A stretch of 20,271 bases of DNA from NCBI GenBank assembly GCA_903891395.1, contig CAITEM010000306.1:1-20271 (forward strand), given 5' to 3'. This DNA comes from an uncultured Hyphomicrobiales bacterium (GTDB lineage Bacteria > Pseudomonadota > Alphaproteobacteria > Rhizobiales > Xanthobacteraceae). The notes under the pieces were generated by a model. That model was not told where the DNA came from, did not search any database, and was given only the letters and a program-made list of their open reading frames with translations. Below, in pieces: positions 7,357 to 15,040 of the stretch. How positions within the stretch are numbered: the stretch's first letter is position 1; each line of letters begins with the position of its first letter. Made by a program: the position numbers and the translations under genes.

Positions 7357-8379
7357 ATGACCGCCGTTCGCACCATCGATTCTCACACGCATATCCTCAC
7401 CGAAGAGGCGATGCGGTTGCTCGGCAAAGAGTCGCCGAAGGTGGCGCCCGTCCTGAAGGACGTCACCGAGAGCGGCGGCATTCTGGAAATCGACGGCAAG
7501 GTCGTGCAGCAGCCGCATCCGCGCGAGATATGGGACGTCGGTCTGCGGCTGCGCGACATGGATGCCAATGCGGTCGACGTGCAGGTTCTGTCGCCGACCG
7601 TGTTCACATTCTTTTACGGGCACGAGCCGAATTTGGCGCTGGCCTGTTCGATCGTGCAGAACGAAGATATTGCCGCCGTTATCCGCCGAAGTCCTGATCG
7701 CTTCCTCGGTCTTGGCACCGTTCCCCTGCAGGCGCCGCAGATGGCGGCCGATGAACTTCGCCGCTCGATGACCAAGCTCGGCCTGCGCGGCGCCATGATC
7801 GGCAGCAACGTCAACGGCCGCAATCTCGACGACCCGGCGTTGGAGCCGTTTTGGGCGACGGCCGAAGAACTGGACGCTTTCATCTTCATTCATCCGCATG
7901 CAGGCGTCGGCACCGAGCGGCTTGGTTCGTACTACCTGAAAAATCTCGTCGGCCTGCCGCTGGAGACGACAATCGCGGCGACGTCTCTCGTCTTCGGCGG
8001 CGTGCTCGAGCGCTATCCCGGATTGAAGGTTTGCCTGTCCCATGGCGGCGGTTTCGTGCCCTACCAGGCCGGCCGTTTCGAGCACGGCTGGGAGGTGCGT
8101 GACGAGGCCAAGGTAAACCTCAAAAGCCCGCCTACGGAGTCGATCAGCCGTCTGTTCTATGACACCATCCTGCATTCCAAGACTAATCTTGAATTTCTCA
8201 TTAGCGCGGTCGGGCCGGAGCATGTGTTGCTCGGCAGCGACTATCCCTTCGACATGGGCAACCTTGATTGCGTCGCGCGGGTGCGCGCGCTGTCGATTCC
8301 AGTGGCATCGCGCGACCTTATCCTCGGCGGCTACGCGCGAACGCTGCTGAGCGAGCCGATAGGCAGGCGGCATGGTTGA
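7357..8379 (+). CDS. ACMSD-like amidohydrolase-superfamily decarboxylase
   Basis: This 340-residue metal-dependent TIM-barrel protein belongs to the amidohydrolase-2 family (ACMSD, LigW, 2,6-dihydroxybenzoate decarboxylase group). These enzymes remove CO2 from ring-derived acids without a cofactor other than the metal. Its residues line up almost number for number with aminocarboxymuconate semialdehyde decarboxylase: His10 and His12 (DSHTH), His179 (IHPH), His229 (LSHGGG) and Asp295 (GSDYPF). From memory of Pseudomonas ACMSD, the substrate-contacting Arg51 is replaced here by Gln52, while the Arg in AGRFE is kept. A decarboxylase or hydrolase on a different acid is therefore likely. The ATG at 7357 follows TAAGG. 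The last 8 bases overlap the aldo/keto reductase gene. Confidence 0.86.
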   Translation: MTAVRTIDSHTHILTEEAMRLLGKESPKVAPVLKDVTESGGILEIDGKVVQQPHPREIWDVGLRLRDMDANAVDVQVLSPTVFTFFYGHEPNLALACSIVQNEDIAAVIRRSPDRFLGLGTVPLQAPQMAADELRRSMTKLGLRGAMIGSNVNGRNLDDPALEPFWATAEELDAFIFIHPHAGVGTERLGSYYLKNLVGLPLETTIAATSLVFGGVLERYPGLKVCLSHGGGFVPYQAGRFEHGWEVRDEAKVNLKSPPTESISRLFYDTILHSKTNLEFLISAVGPEHVLLGSDYPFDMGNLDCVARVRALSIPVASRDLILGGYARTLLSEPIGRRHG

Positions 8380-9322
8380 GCGGCTCCTCAGCGGGACGGA
8401 TCTGCCGCTCTCAGCCGTCGGACTGGGCTGCAATAATTTCGGTGTGCGTCTCGACCAGACGGCGACCAATGCGGTCGTCAACGCGGCGATCGATGCCGGC
8501 ATTACTTTGTTCGACACCGCCGACGTCTACGGCAAGCGCGGCGGCTCGGAGGTCATGCTGGGCGCGGCTCTCGGCGCACGCCGCAAGGACATCGTGCTGG
8601 TCAGCAAGTTCGGCGTGGCGATGGACGACGAAGGGCGGCTGAAAGGCGGCTCTTACGCCTATGTCATGAGCGCCGTCGAGGCGAGCCTGAAGCGGCTCAA
8701 GACCGAGTGGATCGACCTCTATTATTATCACAGACCCGACGCGCAGACACCAGTCGAGGAAACCTTGCGCGCGCTCGATCGCCTGGTTCGACAAGGCAAG
8801 GTGAGGCACATCGGCTGTTCCAACATGTCGGCGGCGCAAGTGACGCAAGCGCAGCAGGTGTCGCGGGCACAGGGACTGGCTCGGTTCGTTTGCTGCCAAG
8901 ATCAATACAGCCTTTTGGCGCGGCAGATCGAAGCCGAGCTTATTCCGGCGATCGAGGCGCAGCATCTGACGTTGTTGCCGTATTTTCCGCTGGCCAGCGG
9001 GATGCTGACCGGAAAATATCAATTCGGCACGCCGATCCCCGCGGGCTCGCGGCTGTCCCACAAGCGATATTCCGATCGCTTTCTCAGCGACGAGAACTTC
9101 CACATCGTCGAAAGGCTGAAGGCGTTTTGCACAGCACGCGGCCGTTCGCTGCTCGAATTGGCCTTCGGCTGGCTGTTGTCGAAGCCGGTGGTCGGCTCTG
9201 TGATCGCGGGCGCCAGTTCGCCGGAGCAGGTACGACAAAACTCGGCGGCGACCGGCTGGCGGCTCGATGCCGCCGACATGGCCGAAGTGAACCGTCTTTC
9301 AACGAGGGAATTCACGCACTGA
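8372..9322 (+). CDS. Aldo/keto reductase
   Basis: This 316-residue NADPH-type oxidoreductase has the aldo/keto reductase barrel and reduces carbonyl groups (or runs in reverse). The catalytic tetrad is complete: Asp48 and Tyr53 (FDTADVYG), Lys79 (VSKFG) and His120 (YYYHRPD). The usual GKVRHIGCSN and QDQYSLL segments follow. The C-terminal cofactor loop is PVVGSVIAGASSPEQVRQN. The ATG at 8372 lies inside the end of the ACMSD-like gene (overlap ATGGTTGA), so the two are probably translated together. It most resembles the AKR11/12-like YajO/IolS group of soluble reductases. The substrate may be a keto or aldehyde intermediate of the same pathway; this is inferred from context. Confidence 0.93.
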   Translation: MVERLLSGTDLPLSAVGLGCNNFGVRLDQTATNAVVNAAIDAGITLFDTADVYGKRGGSEVMLGAALGARRKDIVLVSKFGVAMDDEGRLKGGSYAYVMSAVEASLKRLKTEWIDLYYYHRPDAQTPVEETLRALDRLVRQGKVRHIGCSNMSAAQVTQAQQVSRAQGLARFVCCQDQYSLLARQIEAELIPAIEAQHLTLLPYFPLASGMLTGKYQFGTPIPAGSRLSHKRYSDRFLSDENFHIVERLKAFCTARGRSLLELAFGWLLSKPVVGSVIAGASSPEQVRQNSAATGWRLDAADMAEVNRLSTREFTH

Positions 9323-9372
9323 AGGATCGTCAATTCGTTCGCTCAAAAACAACAAAGTCAGGGAGGAATGTC

Positions 9373-10362
9373 ATGTTCGCAAGGTTGTTCCACGGCTGCC
9401 GTCTGGCTACGGCGCTTGCCGCCGGTCTCACACTGGCCGCCATTTCCGTCGATCACGCGCGCGCCGAGTATCCGGACCGTCCGATCTCCCTGATTGTCTG
9501 CTTCCCCGCGGGCGGCGGCACCGACGTTGCCGTGCGCATGATCAACGTTCAGCTCGGCGAAGCCCTCGGCAAGCCGGTGATCATCGAGAATCGCGGCGGC
9601 GCCGGCGGCTCGCTCGCCTCGTCCTTCGTCGCGCGCGCCACGCCGGACGGCTACACGCTGCTGGCGTGCTCGAGCGCCTTCGTCGTCAACCCGAGCCTCT
9701 ATGCCCACGTCAACTACGACCCCATCAAAGACTTCATCCCGTTGATGGCGATCGGCGCGTCGGCGAACGTCTTCGTCGTGCCGGAGCAGTCCAAGATCAA
9801 AACCATGAAGGATTTCATCGCCGAAGCGAAAGCCAATCCGGGCAGGCTGAACTGGACCAGCCCGGGGGCGGGGACGACGCCACAGCTCGCGGGTGAGATC
9901 CTGCGCGTGAAGACCGGCATCGACATGGTGCACATCCCCTTTGCCGGCGCCGGCCCGGCAATGACCGCGGTGCTTGGCGGTCAGGTCGATATGTACACCG
10001 CAAATTACGGCTCGATCACCGGTCTCATCTCCAGCGGCAAAGTGCGGGTGCTGGCGGTCGGCGCACCGAAGCGGCTCGCGGACCTGCCCGATGTGCCGAC
10101 GCTCGAAGAACTCGGCATCAAGGATTCGAGTACCGATAATTTCCAGGGCATTTTCGCGCCGGCCGGCACGCCGCAGCCGATCATCGACAAGCTGGCCAAG
10201 ACCCTCGACGAAATTCTCGCGCGTCCGGACATCAAGGAAAAATACGTCAAGCTGGGGTTGCCGGTCGTGGCCGAGGGCCCCGCTGCCTTCCGTGCCCGCG
10301 TCGCCCACGAAGTACCGATGTACAGAGAGATCATCGAGAAGGCGGGCCTGAAAATAAACTAG
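9373..10362 (+). CDS. TTT-family (Bug) solute-binding protein
   Basis: This 329-residue periplasmic binding protein is the third TctC/Bug member in the window. The ATG at 9373 is set by GGGAGG at 9361-9366. The frame stays open far upstream through the reductase gene, but that part is unrelated sequence. A Sec signal (hydrophobic core ATALAAGLTLAAI, cut near ARA-E at about residue 34) precedes YPDRPISLIVCFPAGGGTD. Further marks are PVIIENRGGAGGS, TPDGYTLL and LPDVPTLEELG. It follows the aldo/keto reductase by 50 bp and is probably the last gene of the plus-strand operon. The three Bug proteins differ clearly from each other, so they are not recent duplicates and may bind different acids. Confidence 0.94.
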   Translation: MFARLFHGCRLATALAAGLTLAAISVDHARAEYPDRPISLIVCFPAGGGTDVAVRMINVQLGEALGKPVIIENRGGAGGSLASSFVARATPDGYTLLACSSAFVVNPSLYAHVNYDPIKDFIPLMAIGASANVFVVPEQSKIKTMKDFIAEAKANPGRLNWTSPGAGTTPQLAGEILRVKTGIDMVHIPFAGAGPAMTAVLGGQVDMYTANYGSITGLISSGKVRVLAVGAPKRLADLPDVPTLEELGIKDSSTDNFQGIFAPAGTPQPIIDKLAKTLDEILARPDIKEKYVKLGLPVVAEGPAAFRARVAHEVPMYREIIEKAGLKIN

Positions 10363-10507
10363 ATCCGTTTGACGGACGGAGTTCCTCAGAGCCGGCACCT
10401 GATCCACATGGTGGGTAGCGGCGCTCCCGACGATAAAGTAAGAAGACGCCGGGGGCGCGTGACCCTTCGTTTTCCCCCCGATAAGAAAAGTCATACGGGA
10501 GGATTCC

Positions 10508-11518
10508 ATGAACTTCAGGTTGTTTGCCGCGATTTCACTCGCGGCATCATTGCTCATGCAGGCGCCAAGCCGCGCCGACGAGACCAACGAAATTCGGATC
10601 ATCTGCTCGATCGGCCTGCAGTTCCTCCCAACTTATGTCGCGGTCGACAAGCAGTTGATCGAAAAGCACGCGAAACGCCTCGGGATCGAAAATCCGAAGG
10701 TTGTTTTCAATCTGGTCACGAACGGCGCCGCGATCAACGACGCACTGATCTCGAACAATTCAGATATCGGACAGGTCCCGGGGCCTGCGCTCGTCCTGCT
10801 CTGGAGTCGAACGCGCGGCGCGCAGGCCATCAGGGGAATCGTCGCGGGGTCGGAAATCCCGCCGGTCCTGGTCACGATCGATCCTCGGATAAAGTCGATC
10901 GAGGACTATGGCGAAAAAGACCGCATCGCGATGCCGACGGTGAAGATCTCCAGCTACGCCATCATGATGCAAATGGCCGCGGAGCAGAAATATGGCTTTG
11001 AGCAGCGGGCCAAGTTCGACCCGATGAGCGTGCCGCTGAATTTCGCGGAGATCATGTCGTCGCTCACGTCGGGCGGTACGGAAGTGAAGTCAGCGATCGT
11101 TGTTCCGCCCTTTACGCAATATCTCCTCGAAACCGGCAAGGTCCGGCAGGTGTTGAGCCTGGACGATGTCCTGGGCGGCCACGGCACGTTGAACGTCTTT
11201 GCAACGACCGAGAAATTCCACTCGCAGAATCCGAAGGCCTACGCGGCGGTCAAAGCGGCGTTGATCGAAGCCATGGATTTCATCAAAGACAATTCCCGGG
11301 AAGCAGCCGAGATTTACATCAAGCGCGAGCCGAATAAAAAAGGCCTCGACTGGGTCGAAAATCTGATCAAGGACAAGACGGCGGTGAACTTCACGGCCGA
11401 GCCGCATCGCTTCGAAAAACTGGCGACGTTTTTGCACAAAAGCGGCGTCGTCAATGCCCAGCCCGCGTCATGGAAGGATCTGTTCTTCGATCAGGGCGAG
11501 GGATTGAACGGCAACTGA
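10508..11518 (+). CDS. NMT1/TauA-like ABC substrate-binding protein
   Basis: This 336-residue periplasmic protein resembles the nitrate/sulfonate/taurine/thiamine-precursor (NMT1/SsuA) binding family. It has a Sec signal (FRLFAAISLAASLLMQAPSRA, cut before DETNE). The mature start, IRIICSIGLQFLPTYVAVDKQLIEKH, is the typical ligand-lobe opening with a 'fast' aromatic/Leu-Pro patch. Later come GAAINDALISNNSDIG and KAALIEAMDFI, the latter a usual helix near the end. GGGAGG lies 5 bases before the ATG. No SsuB/C-type ATPase or permease follows. Its TGA is followed, in the same frame and without another stop, by the next binding domain, so the two may once have formed a single protein. The ligand is unknown. 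Confidence 0.85.
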   Translation: MNFRLFAAISLAASLLMQAPSRADETNEIRIICSIGLQFLPTYVAVDKQLIEKHAKRLGIENPKVVFNLVTNGAAINDALISNNSDIGQVPGPALVLLWSRTRGAQAIRGIVAGSEIPPVLVTIDPRIKSIEDYGEKDRIAMPTVKISSYAIMMQMAAEQKYGFEQRAKFDPMSVPLNFAEIMSSLTSGGTEVKSAIVVPPFTQYLLETGKVRQVLSLDDVLGGHGTLNVFATTEKFHSQNPKAYAAVKAALIEAMDFIKDNSREAAEIYIKREPNKKGLDWVENLIKDKTAVNFTAEPHRFEKLATFLHKSGVVNAQPASWKDLFFDQGEGLNGN

Positions 11519-11539
11519 CCTCCAGCGGCGGACGGTTTC

Positions 11540-12247
11540 GTGGCGGACAGGCTGGATCAGGTTCTCAAAGCGGGCGTGTTGCGTGTCGGCACGACGATGG
11601 ACACGCCCGTCTTCAGCATGCGTGACGAGTCGGGACAGCTTAAAGGTCTCGACATCGACCTGCTTGAGACGCTGGCCGCCGCGCTGGACGTCAGGATCGA
11701 CTATGTGAAGATGACGTTCGGCACGATGTTGCCGGATCTTCTCGCCGATAAATTCGATATGGCGATGTCGGGCATGGGCCGTACCTTCGACCGCGCCCGC
11801 GTCGCCACGTTCTCGAAACCGTACATGCGGTACGGCAAACTGATGATGATCCGGAGCGCCGACGCCGGGAAATACAAAACGCTCGCCGATCTCGACAGAC
11901 CGGGGATCAAGATTGCTTTCAATCGCGGCGGCCTCAACGACCGGTTTGCCAATACCGAATTCAAGTACGTGACGCCGGCGGGTTATCCGAGCAACAAGTT
12001 GGCGACGGCCGATTTGCTGGACGGCAAAGTCGACGCACAGGTGCAGGATTCGACGGCCGCGGTTTATATGGCGCGCAACAACCCGGCGTTGGCCGCAATG
12101 TCGCCCGACCGTGTGTTTCATCCGGTCTTCGTCGCCGCGCTCCTTCGGCACGAGGACCAGACGTTGCAAAACTTCGTCAATATCTGGATCGATCAGATCG
12201 AGATGGACGGCACGCTGGCACGAATTCGGCAAGCCTGGCTCGGCTAG
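11540..12247 (+). CDS. PheC-like/SBP_bac_3 binding domain without signal peptide
   Basis: The 235-residue product matches the extracellular solute-binding family 3, and its closest recognisable relative is cyclohexadienyl dehydratase (PheC): LDQVLKAGVLRVGTTMD, GLDIDLLETLAAAL, FDMAMSGMGRTFDRARVATFSKPY, and LADLDRPGIKIAFNRGGLNDRFA. The catalytic Glu of PheC appears to be Ala173 here (in QDSTAAVY), judged by memory alignment, so solute binding is more likely than dehydratase activity. The GTG at 11540 has no good ribosome site and the protein begins directly at the domain with no signal peptide. The frame is continuous with the previous gene except for its TGA and seven sense codons. It may therefore be the detached second half of a fused exported protein, or a coupled cytoplasmic protein. 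Confidence 0.75.
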   Translation: MADRLDQVLKAGVLRVGTTMDTPVFSMRDESGQLKGLDIDLLETLAAALDVRIDYVKMTFGTMLPDLLADKFDMAMSGMGRTFDRARVATFSKPYMRYGKLMMIRSADAGKYKTLADLDRPGIKIAFNRGGLNDRFANTEFKYVTPAGYPSNKLATADLLDGKVDAQVQDSTAAVYMARNNPALAAMSPDRVFHPVFVAALLRHEDQTLQNFVNIWIDQIEMDGTLARIRQAWLG

Positions 12248-12259
12248 CCGTTCGTTCCG

Positions 12260-13039
12260 TCACTCGTGAAAAAGCGGCGAACGCGCCGACAGGCCGCCAT
12301 CGATGGTCAGAAACGTGCCCGACGTAAAGCCGGCGCGATCGGAAGCCAGAAACGCGACTGCGTCGCCGATGTGCTGCGGGTCCGCGAACGGCTTGTTTCC
12401 CAGAAGTTCGGCATAGCGGTTTGCGTCACCGAGTTCGGCCTTGGCGCGCTCCTTGAATCGCTTCATCTGCCGCTCGGTGCGGGTGGGTCCGGGATGGATG
12501 CCGAGCACGCGCACGCCCTTTTCCAGGCTGTGCGAACCAAGCGCCTTGGTAAAAGCGATAAGTGCGGCATTACCGGCAGCACCGGCAATACCGTCGAATG
12601 GCGGCCGCTCGCCGGCAATGCCGACGATATTGAGGATGACGCCGTGGCCGCGGTCCCGCATCGCGACGTAGAGCGGGCGGGCCAAATTGAGATAGCCGAA
12701 CAGTTTCAAGTTCCAGCCTTCGCGCAATTTGGCGTCGTTGACCGTCTCGAAGTGGCCCTTCGGAATGGCGCCCGCGTTGTTCACGAGAATATCGACGTCG
12801 TGACAGTTTTTCGCCAATTCTTCCGCGGCGAGGGGATCGGACAAATCATGCGCGTGCCCGGTGACCTTGACGCCGTATTGATCGGCCAGTTTTTTTGCCG
12901 CCTCATCGATCGTCGCTTTTGTCGTCGCGGCAATGTGGAGGTTGCAGCCCTCTGCGGCCAACGAATTGGCGATCGCATAGCCGATGCCGCGCGATCCCCC
13001 GGTGACCAGCGCCAGACGTCCCTTCAGTCCAAGATCCAT
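12260..13039 (-). CDS. SDR-family protein lacking the canonical Tyr-Lys catalytic pair
   Basis: The 259-residue protein has the short-chain dehydrogenase fold: cofactor motif TGGSRGIG (13-20), Asp65 for the adenine ring, NNAG (87-90) and the C-terminal SGTFLTIDGG. At the usual S-Y-K positions, however, the sequence reads NIVGIAG followed by GAAGNAAL. The Tyr position is Gly153 and the Lys position is Asn157. This resembles a known atypical SDR subgroup with GNAAL in place of SKAAL. Standard dehydrogenase chemistry is therefore doubtful. The ATG at 13039 has GAGGA 6 bases upstream. It lies 36 bp downstream of the other SDR gene in a two-gene operon. It converges on the PheC-like gene with a 12-bp gap and no visible terminator. 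Confidence 0.88.
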   Translation of the reverse strand: MDLGLKGRLALVTGGSRGIGYAIANSLAAEGCNLHIAATTKATIDEAAKKLADQYGVKVTGHAHDLSDPLAAEELAKNCHDVDILVNNAGAIPKGHFETVNDAKLREGWNLKLFGYLNLARPLYVAMRDRGHGVILNIVGIAGERPPFDGIAGAAGNAALIAFTKALGSHSLEKGVRVLGIHPGPTRTERQMKRFKERAKAELGDANRYAELLGNKPFADPQHIGDAVAFLASDRAGFTSGTFLTIDGGLSARSPLFHE

Positions 13040-13075
13040 TTCAATTCCTCTTTGAGTCGCGCGCTTTGTTGCCGG

Positions 13076-13870
13076 TTAGCCTGAAACCTCGCCGCCGTGG
13101 CGGCCACCGTCGACCGGGATCGCGGTTCCATTGACGTCCCGGCTGTGCGGTCCGCACAGGAACAGCAGCACCCCGGCAACATTGTCGAGCGCATTGAAAC
13201 GCCCCCGAGGCTCGCGGCTGCCAAGATATTCGGCCTCCGCCGCTTCTTCGGAAACATTCTTTTCTTTCATGATTTTCCGGATGCCGGCGTTGCTATGTGG
13301 CGTTCGCAGCGAGCCAGGGCATATGGCGTTGCAGGTGATGTTGTCTTTCAGCAATTCTTGACCGACAGCCCGGGTCATGCCGATCAGGGCGTGTTTGGCC
13401 GTGACGTAGTCGATGCGGTTGGCGACCGCCAGATAGGAGCGAATGGACCCGATATTGACGATGCGGCCCCAGCCGGCTTTGCGCATGTGTGGGAGGCAAT
13501 GTTTGATCAGGTGAAAGGGCGCAGAGACGTTGACGGCAAGCGCCAGATCCCACTCGTTGTCAGGGAAGCGATCGACCGGCGAGCGGTGACGATACACCGC
13601 GTTGTTGACGAGAATATCGGCCGAACCATGCCGAGCGACCGTATCCTCGACCAGCGCGCTGATCTCGCTTGGACGCGACAGGTCGCAGGCGTTGTAGGCG
13701 ACCTTGACGCCGAATTTGTCGGCCAGCGACTTACGTTGTCTTTCAATCTCCGCGGCATCGCCAAGGCCACTCAACATGATGTTGCAGCCGGCCTCCGCCA
13801 GTTTGCTGGCCATCGCATAGCCGAGACCTTGAACCGAGCCGGTCACGATGGCTGTCTTGCCTTGCAGCAC
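13076..13870 (-). CDS. SDR-family dehydrogenase, 3-hydroxybutyrate dehydrogenase-like
   Basis: This 264-residue classical SDR has a complete active site: TGSVQGLG (10-17), NNA (89-91), Asn114, Ser142 (NIGSI), Tyr155 and Lys159 (DYVTAKHALIG), and the ICPGSLRTP segment. The pattern DYVTAKHALIGMTRAVGQE followed by NAICPG is like D-3-hydroxybutyrate dehydrogenases, so a short hydroxy acid is a reasonable substrate class. The product of BKACE (acetoacetate) would be the oxidised partner of 3-hydroxybutyrate, but that connection is only suggestive. The GTG at 13870 follows GGAGGAG at 8 bases. It heads the two-SDR operon and is divergent from the LysR gene, which likely controls it. Confidence 0.9.
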   Translation of the reverse strand: MLQGKTAIVTGSVQGLGYAMASKLAEAGCNIMLSGLGDAAEIERQRKSLADKFGVKVAYNACDLSRPSEISALVEDTVARHGSADILVNNAVYRHRSPVDRFPDNEWDLALAVNVSAPFHLIKHCLPHMRKAGWGRIVNIGSIRSYLAVANRIDYVTAKHALIGMTRAVGQELLKDNITCNAICPGSLRTPHSNAGIRKIMKEKNVSEEAAEAEYLGSREPRGRFNALDNVAGVLLFLCGPHSRDVNGTAIPVDGGRHGGEVSG

Positions 13871-14089
13871 TGAGGTCTCTCCTCCGAAGATCTGATGTTG
13901 GCGCGTTTTGGACGATACCAGCGGCAGAACAGGGTCTGGTGGCGTAGCTACCTGTTTTCATTGTGTTTTTAGATAGCTGCGGGCTTTCCTCCACCTGCGT
14001 CGACCTGTCAAATCGCGCCATCCAGAGATGCGCCCGAGATTGCAAAAAGTGCTTAGCTAATTCCCTCTTGGATCGAAAGGGGATCGAGA
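13871..14089. promoter_or_regulatory. Divergent SDR/lysR control region with TAGCT dyads
   Basis: The 219-bp region holds two 8-bp perfect palindromes with the same core, GTAGCTAC (13944-13951) and TTAGCTAA (14053-14060). It also has a GATAGC half-site (13972-13977) identical to one arm of the dyad upstream of hyuA. GGATCGA is repeated at 14070-14076 and 14081-14087, one helical turn apart, around the lysR ribosome site. These are candidate LysR sites. No confident -35/-10 pair was picked. Confidence 0.45.
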
Positions 14090-14995
14090 TTGGAATTCCG
14101 TCAAATCCGGTACGCATTGTCCGTCGCCAAGGAGCGTAGCTTCACGAAAGCGGCGCAGCGGCTGAACATCTCGCAATCGGCCGTCAGCGAACAGGTGAAG
14201 ATGCTGGAAGAGGAGGCGGGATTCTCGATTTTCCGGCGCACCCCGCGCGGCATCGACCTCACCGAACGCGGCCGCACGTTCCTCTACGAAGCCGAACGCA
14301 TCGCCAGCGACGTGCTGAGCCTGACGGATACCGCGCGCCGGTTGCGCGGCGCGGTCCTGGATACTTTCTCGATCGGCTTGGGGTCGGGCATGGCCCAGAT
14401 CTTCATGCCGCGGCTGTTCAGTAATCTCGAAGAACTGCTGCCGAGTGCGCGGCTGGAAATTTTCACCGCACCAACCAAGCACATCTTCGACGATTTACAC
14501 GAAGAGCGGCTCGATGCGGGTATCACCATCGAGTCGGAGCCAGATCGCGTGCCGGCCGGGCTGGTGTTCGAACGATTGACCTCAATCGAGATGGCCTTGA
14601 TCGCGCATCCAAAGCATCCGCTGGCGAAAGCCAAGCAGCCGATCGACGTCGGCCGGCTGGTCGCGGAGCCGATCGTGATGAGCGAATTGTCGGTCGGTTA
14701 CGGGCAGGTGGTGATGTCGTTGTTCACGGATATCGGGACCCGCCCGAATATTCTGGCGATCGCCGATAATATCGAGACCATGAAGGCGATCGTGCAATCC
14801 GGCAAAGGCATCGCCATCGTGCCGCGGCCGTGCGCGGACAACGAGGTGGCGCTGGGTGTGTTGAAGATGATGTCGATTGCACCGTCGCGTCACGTCTCGC
14901 TGTCGTTGTTCCGGCGGCGCCAGGCGCAGTCGCGGCGCAAGGAGGGCTTTCTGACCTCCTTGCGCGACGCGCTGCAGGATACGCCAGCCAAATGA
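14090..14995 (+). CDS. LysR-family transcriptional regulator
   Basis: This 301-residue LTTR has an N-terminal winged helix-turn-helix (residues 1-62: FRQIRYALSVAKERSFTKAA, ISQSAVSEQVKMLEEE, then FRRTPRGIDLTERG). A linker helix and a two-lobed effector domain follow from about residue 90 (FSIGLGSGMAQIFMP to GKGIAIVPRP near 250). The TTG at 14090 is chosen because AAAGGGG lies 7 bases upstream and the product starts exactly at the LTTR consensus MEFRQIRY. It lies between the divergent SDR operon and the downstream broken hyuA. A nod-box-like ATC-N9-GAT motif just after its stop suggests that hyuA is a target. The coinducer is unknown. Confidence 0.93.
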   Translation: MEFRQIRYALSVAKERSFTKAAQRLNISQSAVSEQVKMLEEEAGFSIFRRTPRGIDLTERGRTFLYEAERIASDVLSLTDTARRLRGAVLDTFSIGLGSGMAQIFMPRLFSNLEELLPSARLEIFTAPTKHIFDDLHEERLDAGITIESEPDRVPAGLVFERLTSIEMALIAHPKHPLAKAKQPIDVGRLVAEPIVMSELSVGYGQVVMSLFTDIGTRPNILAIADNIETMKAIVQSGKGIAIVPRPCADNEVALGVLKMMSIAPSRHVSLSLFRRRQAQSRRKEGFLTSLRDALQDTPAK

Positions 14996-15001
14996 AATTG
15001 C

Positions 15002-15022
15002 GCTATCGGCAACTCCGATAGC
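15002..15022. promoter_or_regulatory. LysR-type recognition box (ATC-N9-GAT) upstream of hyuA
   Basis: The perfect inverted repeat GCTATCGG/CCGATAGC has a 5-base loop. It contains ATC-N9-GAT and T-N11-A, the classic LTTR box. Its centre (15012) is 65 bases before the proposed start of transcription at 15077, the usual place for an LTTR recognition site. As it lies 6 bases past the lysR stop, it could also act as a hairpin in the lysR transcript. The T-run (15037-15042) is too far from the stem for a normal terminator. Confidence 0.6.
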
Positions 15023-15040
15023 TCCATCGACAATCGTTTT

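Noticed and set aside
8707..10362. A 551-codon plus-strand frame
   Set aside because: Only the part from 9373 matches a protein family and has a ribosome site. The upstream part overlaps the aldo/keto reductase in another frame.
10364..10480. Short hairpins after the third TTT gene (TCCGT/ACGGA and CGGGGG/CCCCCG)
   Set aside because: The stems are only 5-6 bp, one with a 19-base loop, and no T-run follows. They are not strong enough to call a terminator.
10508..12247. TGA recoded as a sense codon throughout
   Set aside because: Many other genes here end properly at TGA with domain-complete lengths, so genome-wide reassignment is not supported.
12241..12250. Palindrome CGGCTAGCCG between convergent genes as a terminator
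   Set aside because: It has no loop and no T-run, and it spans a stop codon, so it is probably chance.
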